Shown here: one piece after another, positions 10,397 through 24,600 of the stretch
Position numbering within the stretch: the first letter of the stretch is position 1
Layout: the number at the start of each line of letters is the position of its first letter
Assembly: GCA_963971575.1 (NCBI GenBank)
Contig: OZ020619.1
Location: 19,722,813 to 19,786,812 of the forward strand
Direction of reading: 5' to 3'
Length of the DNA: 64,000 bases
Origin: Liopterus haemorrhoidalis
Taxonomy: Eukaryota; Arthropoda; Insecta; Coleoptera; Dytiscidae
The notes under the pieces: model-generated
What the model saw: the letters and a program-made list of their open reading frames with translations, nothing else
Database searches by the model: none
What the model was told of the DNA's origin: nothing
Translations under genes and position numbers: made by a program

Positions 10397-12620
10397 TTGT
10401 TGGAAATAAGAAGACAAATCTTTTATTCAAATACAATTTTTTGATTGGATAAATATTTAACGAGTTATGGCGGGAAAACAATTTTGTGGTTAAAATTTAG
10501 TTAACTCCCTTATTAATAACTTTACAGTAAAAAATGTATTATAAATATTGTTGGAAATAAGAAGACAAATCTTTTATTCAAATACAATTTTTTGATTGGA
10601 TAAATATTTAAAGAGTTATGGCGGGAAAACAATTTTGTGGTTAAAATTTAGTTTACTCCCTTATTAATAACTTTACAGTAAAAAATGTATTATAAATATT
10701 GTTGGAAATAAGAAGACAAATCTTTTATTCAAATACAATTTTTTGATTGGATAAATATTTAAAGAGTTATGGCGGGAAAACAATTTTGTGGTTAAAATTT
10801 AGTTTACTCCCTTATTATTAACTTTACAGTAAAAAATTTATTAAAAATATTGTTGAAAATAAGAAGACAAATCTTTTATTCAAATACAATTTTTTGATTG
10901 GATAAATATTTAAAGAGTTATGGCGGGAAAACAATTTTGTGGTTAAAATTTAGTTAACTCCCTTATTAATAACTTTACAGTAAAAAATTAAAAATAAATA
11001 TTGTTGGAAATAAGAAGACAAATCTTTTTTTTTAAACAAAATTTTTTGATTGGATAAATATTTAAAGAGTTATGGCGGGAAAACAATTTTGTGGTTAAAA
11101 TTTAGTTAACTCCCTTATTATTAACTTTACAGTAAAAAATTTATAATAAATATTGTTGGAAATAAGAAGACAAATCTTTTTTTTTTAAACAAAATTTTTT
11201 GATTGGATAAATATTTAAAGAGTTATGGCGGGAAAACAATTTTGTGGTTAAAATTTAGTTAACTCCCTTATTATTAACTTTACAGTAAAAAATGAAAAAT
11301 AAATATTGTTGGAAATAAGAAGACAAATCTTTTATTCAAATACAATTTTTTGATTGGATAAATATTTAAAGAGTTATGGCGGGAAAACAATTTTGTGGTT
11401 AAAATTTAGTTAACTCCCTTATTAATAACTTTACAGTAAAAAATGTATTATAAATATTGTTGGAAATAAGAAGACAAATCTTTTATTCAAATACAATTTT
11501 TTGATTGGATAAATATTTAAAGAGTTATGGCGGGAAAACAATTTTGTGGTTAAAATTTAGTTAACTCCCTTATTATTAACTTTACAGTAAAAAATTTATA
11601 ATAAATATTGTTGGAAATAAGAAGACAAATCTTTTATTCAAATACAATTTTTTGATTGGATAAATATTTAACGAGTTATGGCGGGAAAACAATTTTGTGG
11701 TTAAAATTTAGTTAACTCCCTTATTAATAACTTTACAGTAAAAAATGTATTATAAATATTGTTGGAAATAAGAAGACAAATCTTTTATTCAAATACAATT
11801 TTTTGATTGGATAAATATTTAAAGAGTTATGGCGGGAAAACAATTTTGTGGTTAAAATTTAGTTTACTCCCTTATTAATAACTTTACAGTAAAAAATGTA
11901 TTATAAATATTGTTGGAAATAAGAAGACAAATCTTTTATTCAAATACAATTTTTTGATTGGATAAATATTTAAAGAGTTATGGCGGGAAAACAATTTTGT
12001 GGTTAAAATTTAGTTTACTCCCTTATTATTAACTTTACAGTAAAAAATTTATTAAAAATATTGTTGAAAATAAGAAGACAAATCTTTTATTCAAATACAA
12101 TTTTTTGATTGGATAAATATTTAAAGAGTTATGGCGGGAAAACAATTTTGTGGTTAAAATTTAGTTAACTCCCTTATTAATAACTTTACAGTAAAAAATT
12201 AAAAATAAATATTGTTGGAAATAAGAAGACAAATCTTTTTTTTTAAACAAAATTTTTTGATTGGATAAATATTTAAAGAGTTATGGCGGGAAAACAATTT
12301 TGTGGTTAAAATTTAGTTAACTCCCTTATTATTAACTTTACAGTAAAAAATTTATAATAAATATTGTTGGAAATAAGAAGACAAATCTTTTTTTTTTAAA
12401 CAAAATTTTTTGATTGGATAAATATTTAAAGAGTTATGGCGGGAAAACAATTTTGTGGTTAAAATTTAGTTAACTCCCTTATTATTAACTTTACAGTAAA
12501 AAATGAAAAATAAATATTGTTGGAAATAAGAAGACAAATCTTTTATTCAAATACAATTTTTTGATTGGATAAATATTTAAAGAGTTATGGCGGGAAAACA
12601 ATTTTGTGGTTAAAATTTAG
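10397..12620 (+). repeat. 8-monomer local HOR, about two copies (1,211 bp)
   Basis: Positions 10397-11409 match 11608-12620. The AACGAG marker falls at 10459 and 11670, and the ttattaaaaat linker at about 10831 and 12042. Both give an offset of 1,211 bp, which equals 8 x 151 plus one T9 and one T10 monomer. The ten-T tail (near 11180 and 12390) is specific to this neighbourhood, which supports a recent local amplification. Confidence 0.85.
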
Positions 12621-13226
12621 TTTACTCCCTTATTATTAACTTTACAGTAAAAAATTTATTAAAAATATTGTTGAAAATAAGAAGACAAATCTTTTATTCA
12701 AATACAATTTTTTGATTGGATAAATATTTAAAGAGTTATGGCGGGAAAACAATTTTGTGGTTAAAATTTAGTTAACTCCCTTATTAATAACTTTACAGTA
12801 AAAAATTAAAAATAAATATTGTTGGAAATAAGAAGACAAATCTTTTTTTTTAAACAAAATTTTTTGATTGGATAAATATTTAAAGAGTTATGGCGGGAAA
12901 ACAATTTTGTGGTTAAAATTTAGTTAACTCCCTTATTATTAACTTTACAGTAAAAAATTTATAATAAATATTGTTGGAAATAAGAAGACAAATCTTTTTT
13001 TTTTAAACAAAATTTTTTGATTGGATAAATATTTAAAGAGTTATGGCGGGAAAACAATTTTGTGGTTAAAATTTAGTTAACTCCCTTATTATTAACTTTA
13101 CAGTAAAAAATGAAAAATAAATATTGTTGGAAATAAGAAGACAAATCTTTTATTCAAATACAATTTTTTGATTGGATAAATATTTAAAGAGTTATGGCGG
13201 GAAAACAATTTTGTGGTTAAAATTTA
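11908..13226 (+). repeat. 4-monomer local HOR, about 2.2 copies (607 bp)
   Basis: The order GTTTAC/ttattaaa/GTTGA, taaaaa-T, ttataa-T10, gaaaaa-P occurs twice in direct succession at an offset of 607 bp. Markers are the ttattaaaaat linker at about 12042 and 12649 and the ten-T tails at about 12390 and 12997. It overlaps the second half of the 8-mer repeat, so a smaller duplication followed the 8-mer duplication. Confidence 0.82.
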
Positions 13227-16200
13227 GTTAACTCCCTTATTAATAACTTTACAGTAAAAAATGTATTATAAATATTGTTGGAAATAAGAAGACAAATCTT
13301 TTATTCAAATACAATTTTTTGATTGGATAAATATTTAAAGAGTTATGGCGGGAAAACAATTTTGTGGTTAAAATTTAGTTAACTCCCTTATTATTAACTT
13401 TACAGTAAAAAATTTATAATAAATATTGTTGGAAATAAGAAGACAAATCTTTTTTTTTAAACAAAATTTTTTGATTGGATAAATATTTAAAGAGTTATGG
13501 CGGGAAAACAATTTTGTGGTTAAAATTTAGTTAACTCCCTTATTATTAACTTTACAGTAAAAAATGAAAAATAAATATTGTTGGAAATAAGAAGACAAAT
13601 CTTTTATTCAAATACAATTTTTTGATTGGATAAATATTTAAAGAGTTATGGCGGGAAAACAATTTTGTGGTTAAAATTTAGTTAACTCCCTTATTAATAA
13701 CTTTACAGTAAAAAATGTATTATAAATATTGTTGGAAATAAGAAGACAAATCTTTTATTCAAATACAATTTTTTGATTGGATAAATATTTAAAGAGTTAT
13801 GGCGGGAAAACAATTTTGTGGTTAAAATTTAGTTAACTCCCTTATTATTAACTTTACAGTAAAAAATTTATAATAAATATTGTTGAAAATAAGAAGACAA
13901 ATCTTTTATTCAAATACAATTTTTTGATTGGATAAATATTTAAAGAGTTATGGCGGGAAAACAATTTTGTGGTTAAAATTTAGTTAACTCCCTTATTAAT
14001 AACTTTACAGTAAAAAATGTTTATTAAATATTGTTGGAAATAAGAAGACAAATCTTTTATTCAAATACAATTTTTTGATTGGATAAATATTTAAAGAGTT
14101 ATGGCGGGAAAACAATTTTGTGGTTAAAATTTAGTTTACTCCCTTATTATTAACTTTACAGTAAAAAATTTAAAATAAATATTGTTGGAAATAAGAAGAC
14201 AAATCTTTTTTTTTAAACAAAATTTTTTGATTGGATAAATATTTAAAGAGTTATGGCGGGAAAACAATTTTGTGGTTAAAATTTAGTTAACTCCCTTATT
14301 ATTAACTTTACAGTAAAAAATGAAAAATAAATATTGTTGGAAATAAGAAGACAAATCTTTTATTCAAATACAATTTTTTGATTGGATAAATATTTAAAGA
14401 GTTATGGCGGGAAAACAATTTTGTGGTTAAAATTTAGTTAACTCCCTTATTATTAACTTTACAGTAAAAAATGTATTATAAATGTTGTTGGAAATAAGAA
14501 GACAAATCTTTTATTCAAATACAATTTTTTGATTGGATAAATATTTAACGAGTTATGGCGGGAAAACAATTTTGTGGTTAAAATTTAGTTAACTCCCTTA
14601 TTAATAACTTTACAGTAAAAAATGTATTATAAATATTGTTGGAAATAAGAAGACAAATCTTTTATTCAAATACAATTTTTTGATTGGATAAATATTTAAA
14701 GAGTTATGGCGGGAAAACAATTTTGTGGTTAAAATTTAGTTTACTCCCTTATTAATAACTTTACAGTAAAAAATGTATTATAAATATTGTTGGAAATAAG
14801 AAGACAAATCTTTTATTCAAATACAATTTTTTGATTGGATAAATATTTAAAGAGTTATGGCGGGAAAACAATTTTGTGGTTAAAATTTAGTTAACTCCCT
14901 TATTAATAACTTTACAGTAAAAAATGTATTATAAATATTGTTGGAAATAAGAAGACAAATCTTTTATTCAAATACAATTTTTTGATTGGATAAATATTTA
15001 AAGAGTTATGGCGGGAAAACAATTTTGTGGTTAAAATTTAGTTTACTCCCTTATTATTAACTTTACAGTAAAAAATTTATAATAAATATTGTTGAAAATA
15101 AGAAGACAAATCTTTTATTCAAATACAATTTTTTGATTGGATAAATATTTAAAGAGTTATGGCGGGAAAACAATTTTGTGGTTAAAATTTAGTTTACTCC
15201 CTTATTAATAACTTTACAGTAAAAAATGTATTATAAATATTGTTGGAAATAAGAAGACAAATCTTTTATTCAAATACAATTTTTTGATTGGATAAATATT
15301 TAAAGAGTTATGGCGGGAAAACAATTTTGTGGTTAAAATTTAGTTAACTCCCTTATTAATAACTTTACAGTAAAAAATGTATTATAAATATTGTTGGAAA
15401 TAAGAAGACAAATCTTTTATTCACATACAATTTTTTGATTGGATAAATATTTAAAGAGTTATGGCGGGAAAACAATTTTGTGGTTAAAATTTAGTTTACT
15501 CCCTTATTATTAAGTTTACAGTAAAAAATTTATAATAAATATTGTTGAAAATAAGAAGACAAATCTTTTATTCAAATACAATTTTTTGATTGGATAAATA
15601 TTTAAAGAGTTATGGCGGGAAAACAATTTTGTGGTTAAAATTTAGTTAACTCCCTTATTAATAACTTTACAGTAAAAAATGTTTATTAAATATTGTTGGA
15701 AATAAGAAGACAAATCTTTTATTCAAATACAATTTTTTGATTGGATAAATATTTAAAGAGTTATGGCGGGAAAACAATTTTGTGGTTAAAATTTAGTTAA
15801 CTCCCTTATTAATAACTTTACAGTAAAAAATTAAAAATAAATATTGTTGGAAATAAGAAGACAAATCTTTTTTTTTAAACAAAATTTTTTGATTGGATAA
15901 ATATTTAAAGAGTTATGGCGGGAAAACAATTTTGTGGTTAAAATTTAGTTAACTCCCTTATTATTAACTTTACAGTAAAAAATTTATAATAAATATTGTT
16001 GGAAATAAGAAGACAAATCTTTTTTTTAAACAAAATTTTTTGATTGGATAAATATTTAAAGAGTTATGGCGGGAAAACAATTTTGTGGTTAAAATTTAGT
16101 TAACTCCCTTATTATTAACTTTACAGTAAAAAATGAAAAATAAATATTGTTGGAAATAAGAAGACAAATCTTTTATTCAAATACAATTTTTTGATTGGAT

Positions 16201-18631
16201 AAATATTTAAAGAGTTATGGCGGGAAAACAATTTTGTGGTTAAAATTTAGTTAACTCCCTTATTATTAACTTTACAGTAAAAAATGTATTATAAATGTTG
16301 TTGGAAATAAGAAGACAAATCTTTTATTCAAATACAATTTTTTGATTGGATAAATATTTAACGAGTTATGGCGGGAAAACAATTTTGTGGTTAAAATTTA
16401 GTTAACTCCCTTATTAATAACTTTACAGTAAAAAATGTATTATAAATATTGTTGGAAATAAGAAGACAAATCTTTTATTCAAATACAATTTTTTGATTGG
16501 ATAAATATTTAAAGAGTTATGGCGGGAAAACAATTTTGTGGTTAAAATTTAGTTTACTCCCTTATTAATAACTTTACAGTAAAAAATGTATTATAAATAT
16601 TGTTGGAAATAAGAAGACAAATCTTTTATTCAAATACAATTTTTTGATTGGATAAATATTTAAAGAGTTATGGCGGGAAAACAATTTTGTGGTTAAAATT
16701 TAGTTAACTCCCTTATTAATAACTTTACAGTAAAAAATGTATTATAAATATTGTTGGAAATAAGAAGACAAATCTTTTATTCAAATACAATTTTTTGATT
16801 GGATAAATATTTAAAGAGTTATGGCGGGAAAACAATTTTGTGGTTAAAATTTAGTTTACTCCCTTATTATTAACTTTACAGTAAAAAATTTATAATAAAT
16901 ATTGTTGAAAATAAGAAGACAAATCTTTTATTCAAATACAATTTTTTGATTGGATAAATATTTAAAGAGTTATGGCGGGAAAACAATTTTGTGGTTAAAA
17001 TTTAGTTAACTCCCTTATTAATAACTTTACAGTAAAAAATGTTTATTAAATATTGTTGGAAATAAGAAGACAAATCTTTTATTCAAATACAATTTTTTGA
17101 TTGGATAAATATTTAAAGAGTTATGGCGGGAAAACAATTTTGTGGTTAAAATTTAGTTAACTCCCTTATTAATAACTTTACAGTAAAAAATTAAAAATAA
17201 ATATTGTTGGAAATAAGAAGACAAATCTTTTTTTCAAACAAAATTTTTTGATTGGATAAATATTTAAAGAGTTATGGCGGGAAAACAATTTTGTGGTTAA
17301 AATTTAGTTAACTCCCTTATTATTAACTTTACAGTAAAAAATTTATAATAAATATTGTTGGAAATAAGAAGACAAATCTTTTTTTTTAAACAAAATTTTT
17401 TGATTGGATAAATATTTAAAGAGTTATGGCGGGAAAACAATTTTGTGGTTAAAATTTAGTTAACTCCCTTATTATTAACTTTACAGTAAAAAATGAAAAA
17501 TAAATATTGTTGGAAATAAGAAGACAAATCTTTTATTCAAATACAATTTTTTGATTGGATAAATATTTAAAGAGTTATGGCGGGAAAACAATTTTGTGGT
17601 TAAAATTTAGTTAACTCCCTTATTAATAACTTTACAGTAAAAAATGTATTATAAATATTGTTGGAAATAAGAAGACAAATCTTTTATTCAAATACAATTT
17701 TTTGATTGGATAAATATTTAAAGAGTTATGGCGGGAAAACAATTTTGTGGTTAAAATTTAGTTAACTCCCTTATTATTAACTTTACAGTAAAAAATGTAT
17801 TATAAATGTTGTTGGAAATAAGAAGACAAATCTTTTATTCAAATACAATTTTTTGATTGGATAAATATTTAAAGAGTTATGGCGGGAAAACAATTTTGTG
17901 GTTAAAATTTAGTTAACTCCCTTATTAATAACTTTACAGTAAAAAATGTATTATAAATATTGTTGGAAATAAGAAGACAAATCTTTTATTCAAATACAAT
18001 TTTTTGATTGGATAAATATTTAAAGAGTTATGGCGGGAAAACAATTTTGTGGTTAAAATTTAGTTTACTCCCTTATTATTAACTTTACAGTAAAAAATTT
18101 ATAATAAATATTGTTGGAAATAAGAAGACAAATCTTTTATTCAAATACAATTTTTTGATTGGACAAATATTTAAAGAGTTATGGCGGGATAACAATTTTG
18201 TGGTTAAAATTTAGTTAACTCCCTTATTATTAACTTTACAGTAAAAAATGTATAATAAATATTGTTGGAAATAATAAGACAAATCTTTTATTCAAATACA
18301 ATTTTTTGATTGGATAAATATTTAAAGAGTTATGGCGGGAAAACAATTTTGTGGTTAAAATTTAGTTAACTCCCTTATTAATAACTTTACAGTAAAAAAT
18401 GTATTATAAATATTGTTGGAAATAAGAAGACAAATCTTTTATTCAAATACAATTTTTTGATTGGATAAATATTTAAAGAGTTATGGCGGGAAAACAATTT
18501 TGTGGTTAAAATTTAGTTTACTCCCTTATTATTAACTTAACAGTAAAAAATTTATAATAAATATTGTTGGAAATAAGAAGACAAATCTTTTATTCAAATA
18601 CAATTTTTAGATTGGATAAATATTTAAAGAG
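13227..18631 (+). repeat. irregular HOR blocks of the same satellite
   Basis: GTTGA monomers near 13883, 15092, 15545 and 16900 head blocks of 8, 3 and 9 monomers. AACGAG lies at 14547 and 16360. Near the right edge, 18187 (CGGGATAACA) and 18271 (AATAATAAG) are two rare changes in consecutive monomers. The same pair recurs at about 60353/60438 and 63673/63760, more than 42 kb away. A single T-to-C at about 18163 breaks the 10-bp palindrome. Confidence 0.85.
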
Positions 18632-21600
18632 TTATGGCGGGAAAACAATTTTGTGGTTAAAATTTAGTTAACTCCCTTATTAATAACTTTACAGTAAAAA
18701 ATTAAAAATAAATATTGTTGGAAATAAGAAGACAAATCTTTTATTCAAATACAATTTTTTGATTGGATAAATATTTAAAGAGTTATGGCGGGAAAACAAT
18801 TTTGTGGTTAAAATTTAGTTAACTCCCTTATTATTAACTTAACAGTAAAAAATGTATCATAAATATTGTTGGAAATAAGAAGACAAATCTTTTATTCAAA
18901 TACAATTTTTTGATTGGATAAATATTTAAAGAGTTATGGCGGGAAAACAATTTTGTGGTTAAAATTTAGTTAACTCCCTTATTAATAACTTTACATTAAA
19001 AAATGTATCATAAATATTGTTGGAAATAAGAAGACAAATCTTTTATTCAAATACAATTTTTTGATTGGATAAATATTTAAAGAGTTATGGCGGGAAAACA
19101 ATTTTGTGGTTAAAATTTAGTTAACTCCCTTATTATTAACTTTACAGTAAAAAATGAAAAATAAATATTGTTGGAAATAAGAAGACAAATCTTTTTTTTA
19201 AACACAATTTTTTGATTGGATAAATATTTAAAGAGTTATGGCGGGAAAACAATTTTGTGGTTAAAATTTAGTTAACTCCCTTATTATTAACTTTACAGTA
19301 AAAAATTAAAAATAAATATTGTTGGAAATAAGAAGACAAATCTTTTTTTTACACACAATTTTTTGATTGGATAAATATTTAAAGAGTTATGGCGGGAAAA
19401 CAATTTTGTGGTTAAAATTTAGTTAACTCCCTTATTAATAACTTTACAGTAAAAAATGTATTATAAATATTGTTGGAAATAAGAAGACAAATCTTTTATT
19501 CAAATACAATTTTTTGATTGGATAAATATTTAAAGAGTTATGGCGGGAAAACAATTTTGTGGTTAAAATTTAGTTTACTCCCTTATTATTAACTTTACAG
19601 TAAAAAATTTATAATAAATATTGTTGAAAATAAGAAGACAAATCTTTTATTCAAATACAATTTTTTGATTGGATAAATATTTAAAGAGTTATGGCGGGAA
19701 AACAATTTTGTGGTTAAAATTTAGTTAACTCCCTTATTAATAACTTTACAGTAAAAAATGTTTATTAAATATTGTTGGAAATAAGAAGACAAATCTTTTA
19801 TTCAAATACAATTTTTTGATTGGATAAATATTTAAAGAGTTATGGCGGGAAAACAATTTTGTGGTTAAAATTTAGTTAACTCCCTTATTAATAACTTTAC
19901 AGTAAAAAATTAAAAATAAATATTGTTGGAAATAAGAAGACAAATCTTTTTTTTTAAACAAAATTTTTTGATTGGATAAATATTTAAAGAGTTATGGCGG
20001 GAAAACAATTTTGTGGTTAAAATTTAGTTAACTCCCTTATTATTAACTTTACAGTAAAAAATTTATAATAAATATTGTTGGAAATAAGAAGACAAATCTT
20101 TTTTTATAAACAAAATTTTTTGATTGGATAAATATTTAAAGAGTTATGGCGGGAAAACAATTTTGTGGTTAAAATTTAGTTAACTCCCTTATTATTAACT
20201 TTACAGTAAAAAATGAAAAATAAATATTGTTGGAAATAAGAAGACAAATCTTTTATTCAAATACAATTTTTTGATTGGATAAATATTTAAAGAGTTATGG
20301 CGGGAAAACAATTTTGTGGTTAAAATTTAGTTAACTCTCTTATTAATAACTTTACAGTAAAAAATGTATTATAAATATTGTTGGAAATAAGAAGACAAAT
20401 CTTTTATTCAAATACAATTTTTTGATTGGATAAATATTTAAAGAGTTATGGCGGGAAAACAATTTTGTGGTTAAAATTTAGTTAACTCCCTTATTAATAA
20501 CTTTACAGTAAAAAATGTATTATAAATATTGTTGGAAATAAGAAGACAAATCTTTTATTCAAATACAATTTTTTGATTGGATAAATATTTAAAGAGTTAT
20601 GGCGGGAAAACAATTTTGTGGTTAAAATTTAGTTTACTCCCTTATTATTAACTTAACAGTAAAAAATTTATAATAAATATTGTTGGAAATAAGAAGACAA
20701 ATCTTTTATTCAAATACAATTTTTTGATTGGATAAATATTTAAAGAGTTATGGCGGGAAAACAATTTTGTGGTTAAAATTTAGTTAACTCCCTTATTATT
20801 AACTTTACAGTAAAAAATGTATAATAAATATTGTTGGAAATAAGAAGACAAATCTTTTATTCAAATACAATTTTTTGATTGGATAAATATTTAAAGAGTT
20901 ATGGCGGGAAAACAATTTTGTGGTTAAAATTTAGTTAACTCCCTTATTATTAACTTTACAGTAAAAAATGAAAAATAAATGTTGTTGAAAATAAGAAGAC
21001 AAATCTTTTATTAAAATACAATTTTTTGATTGGATAAATATTTAAAGAGTTATGGCGGGAAAACAATTTTGTGGTTAAAATTTAGTTAACTCCCTTATTA
21101 ATAACTTTACAGTAAAAAATGTATTATAAATATTGTTGGAAATAAGAAGACAAATCTTTTATTCAAATACAATTTTTTGATTGGATAAATATTTAAAGAG
21201 TTATGGCGGGAAAACAATTTTGTGGTTAAAATTTAGTTAACTCCCTTATTATTAACTTTACAGTAAAAAATGTATAATAAATATTGTTGGAAATAAGAAG
21301 ACAAATCTTTTATTCAAATACAATTTTTTGATTGGATAAATATTTAAAGAGTTATGGCGGGAAAACAATTTTGTGGTTAAAATTTAGTTTACTCCCTTAT
21401 TATTAACTTTACAGTAAAAAATTTATAAAAAATATTGTTGGAAATAAGAAGACAAATCTTTTATTCAAATACAATTTTTTGATTGGATAAATATTTAAAG
21501 AGTTATGGCGGGAAAACAATTTTGTGGTTAAAATTTAGTTTACTCCCTTATTATTAACTTTACAGTAAAAAATTTATAATAAATATTGTTGGAAATAAGA

Positions 21601-24600
21601 AGACAAATCTTTTATTCAAATACAATTTTTTGATTGGATAAATATTTAAAGAGTTATGGCGGGAAAACAATTTTGTGGTTAAAATTTAGTTAACTCCCTT
21701 ATTATTAACTTAACAGTAAAAAATGTATCATAAATATTGTTGGAAATAAGAAGACAAATCTTTTATTCAAATACAATTTTTTGATTGGATAAATATTTAA
21801 AGAGTTATGGCGGGAAAACAATTTTGTGGTTAAAATTTAGTTAACTCCCTTATTAATAACTTTACAGTAAAAAATTAAAAATAAATATTGTTGGAAATAA
21901 GAAGACAAATCTTTTTTTTAAACACAATTTTTTGATTGGATAAATATTTAAAGAGTTATGGCGGGAAAACAATTTTGTGGTTAAAATTTAGTTAACTCCC
22001 TTATTAATAACTTTACAGTAAAAAATTAAAAATAAATATTGTTGGAAATAAGAAGCCAATCTTTTTTTTAAACACAATTTTTTGATTGGATAAATATTTA
22101 AAGAGTTATGGCGGGAAAACAATTTTGTGGTTAAAATTTAGTTAACTCCCTTATTAATAACTTTACAGTAAAAAATGTATTATAAATATTGTTGGAAATA
22201 AAAAGACAAATCTTTTATTCAAATACAATTTTTTGATTGGATAAATATTTAAAGAGTTATGGCGGGAAAACAATTTTGTGGTTAAAATTTAGTTAACTCC
22301 CTTATTATTAACTTTACAGTAAAAAATGAAAAATAAATATTGTTGGAAATAAGAAGACAAATCTTTTTTTTAAACACAATTTTTTGATTGGATAAATATT
22401 TAAAGAGTTATGGCGGGAAAACAATTTTGTGGTTAAAATTTAGTTAACTCCCTTATTATTAACTTTACAGTAAAAAATGTATTATAAATGTTGTTGGAAA
22501 TAAGAAGACAAATCTTTTATTCAAATACAATTTTTTGATTGGATAAATATTTAAAGAGTTATGGCGGGAAAACAATTTTGTGGTTAAAATTTAGTTAACT
22601 CCCTTATTAATAACTTTACAGTAAAAAATGTATTATAAATATTGTTGGAAATAAGAAGACAAATCTTTTATTCAAATACAATTTTTTGATTGGATAAATA
22701 TTTAAAGAGTTATGGCGGGAAAACAATTTTGTGGTTAAAATTTAGTTTACTCCCTTATTATTAACTTAACAGTAAAAAATTTATAATAAATATTGTTGGA
22801 AATAAGAAGACAAATCTTTTATTCAAATACAATTTTTTGATTGGATAAATATTTAAAGAGTTATGGCGGGAAAACAATTTTGTGGTTAAAATTTAGTTAA
22901 CTCCCTTATTAATAACTTTACAGTAAAAAATTAAAAATAAATATTGTTGGAAATAAGAAGACAAATCTTTTATTCAAATACAATTTTTTGATTGGATAAA
23001 TATTTAAAGAGTTATGGCGGGAAAACAATTTTGTGGTTAAAATTTAGTTAACTCCCTTATTATTAACTTAACAGTAAAAAATGTATCATAAATATTGTTG
23101 GAAATAAGAAGACAAATCTTTTATTCAAATACAATTTTTTGATTGGATAAATATTTAAAGAGTTATGGCGGGAAAACAATTTTGTGGTTAAAATTTAGTT
23201 AACTCCCTTATTAATAACTTTACATTAAAAAATGTATCATAAATATTGTTGGAAATAAGAAGACAAATCTTTTATTCAAATACAATTTTTTGATTGGATA
23301 AATATTTAAAGAGTTATGGCGGGAAAACAATTTTGTGGTTAAAATTTAGTTAACTCCCTTATTATTAACTTTACAGTAAAAAATGAAAAATAAATATTGT
23401 TGGAAATAAGAAGACAAATCTTTTTTTTAAACACAATTTTTTGATTGGATAAATATTTAAAGAGTTATGGCGGGAAAACAATTTTGTGGTTAAAATTTAG
23501 TTAACTCCCTTATTATTAACTTTACAGTAAAAAATTAAAAATAAATATTGTTGGAAATAAGAAGACAAATCTTTTTTTTACACACAATTTTTTGATTGGA
23601 TAAATATTTAAAGAGTTATGGCGGGAAAACAATTTTGTGGTTAAAATTTAGTTTACTCCCTTATTATTAACTTTACAGTAAAAAATTTATAATAAATATT
23701 GTTGAAAATAAGAAGACAAATCTTTTATTCAAATACAATTTTTTGATTGGATAAATATTTAAAGAGTTATGGCGGGAAAACAATTTTGTGGTTAAAATTT
23801 AGTTAACTCCCTTATTAATAACTTTACAGTAAAAAATGTATCATAAATATTGTTGGAAATAAGAAGACAAATCTTTTATTCAAATACAATTTTTTGATTG
23901 GATAAATATTTAAAGAGTTATGGCGGGAAAACAATTTTGTGGTTAAAATTTAGTTTACTCCCTTATTATTAACTTTACAGTAAAAAATTTATAATAAATA
24001 TTGTTGAAAATAAGAAGACAAATCTTTTATTCAAATACAATTTTTTGATTGGATAAATATTTAAAGAGTTATGGCGGGAAAACAATTTTGTGGTTAAAAT
24101 TTAGTTAACTCCCTTATTAATAACTTTACAGTAAAAAATGTTTATTAAATATTGTTGGAAATAAGAAGACAAATCTTTTATTCAAATACAATTTTTTGAT
24201 TGGATAAATATTTAAAGAGTTATGGCGGGAAAACAATTTTGTGGTTAAAATTTAGTTAACTCCCTTATTAATAACTTTACAGTAAAAAATTAAAAATAAA
24301 TATTGTTGGAAATAAGAAGACAAATCTTTTTTTTTAAACAAAATTTTTTGATTGGATAAATATTTAAAGAGTTATGGCGGGAAAACAATTTTGTGGTTAA
24401 AATTTAGTTAACTCCCTTATTATTAACTTTACAGTAAAAAATTTATAATAAATATTGTTGGAAATAAGAAGACAAATCTTTTTTTTTAAACAAAATTTTT
24501 TGATTGGATAAATATTTAAAGAGTTATGGCGGGAAAACAATTTTGTGGTTAAAATTTAGTTAACTCCCTTATTATTAACTTTACAGTAAAAAATGAAAAA

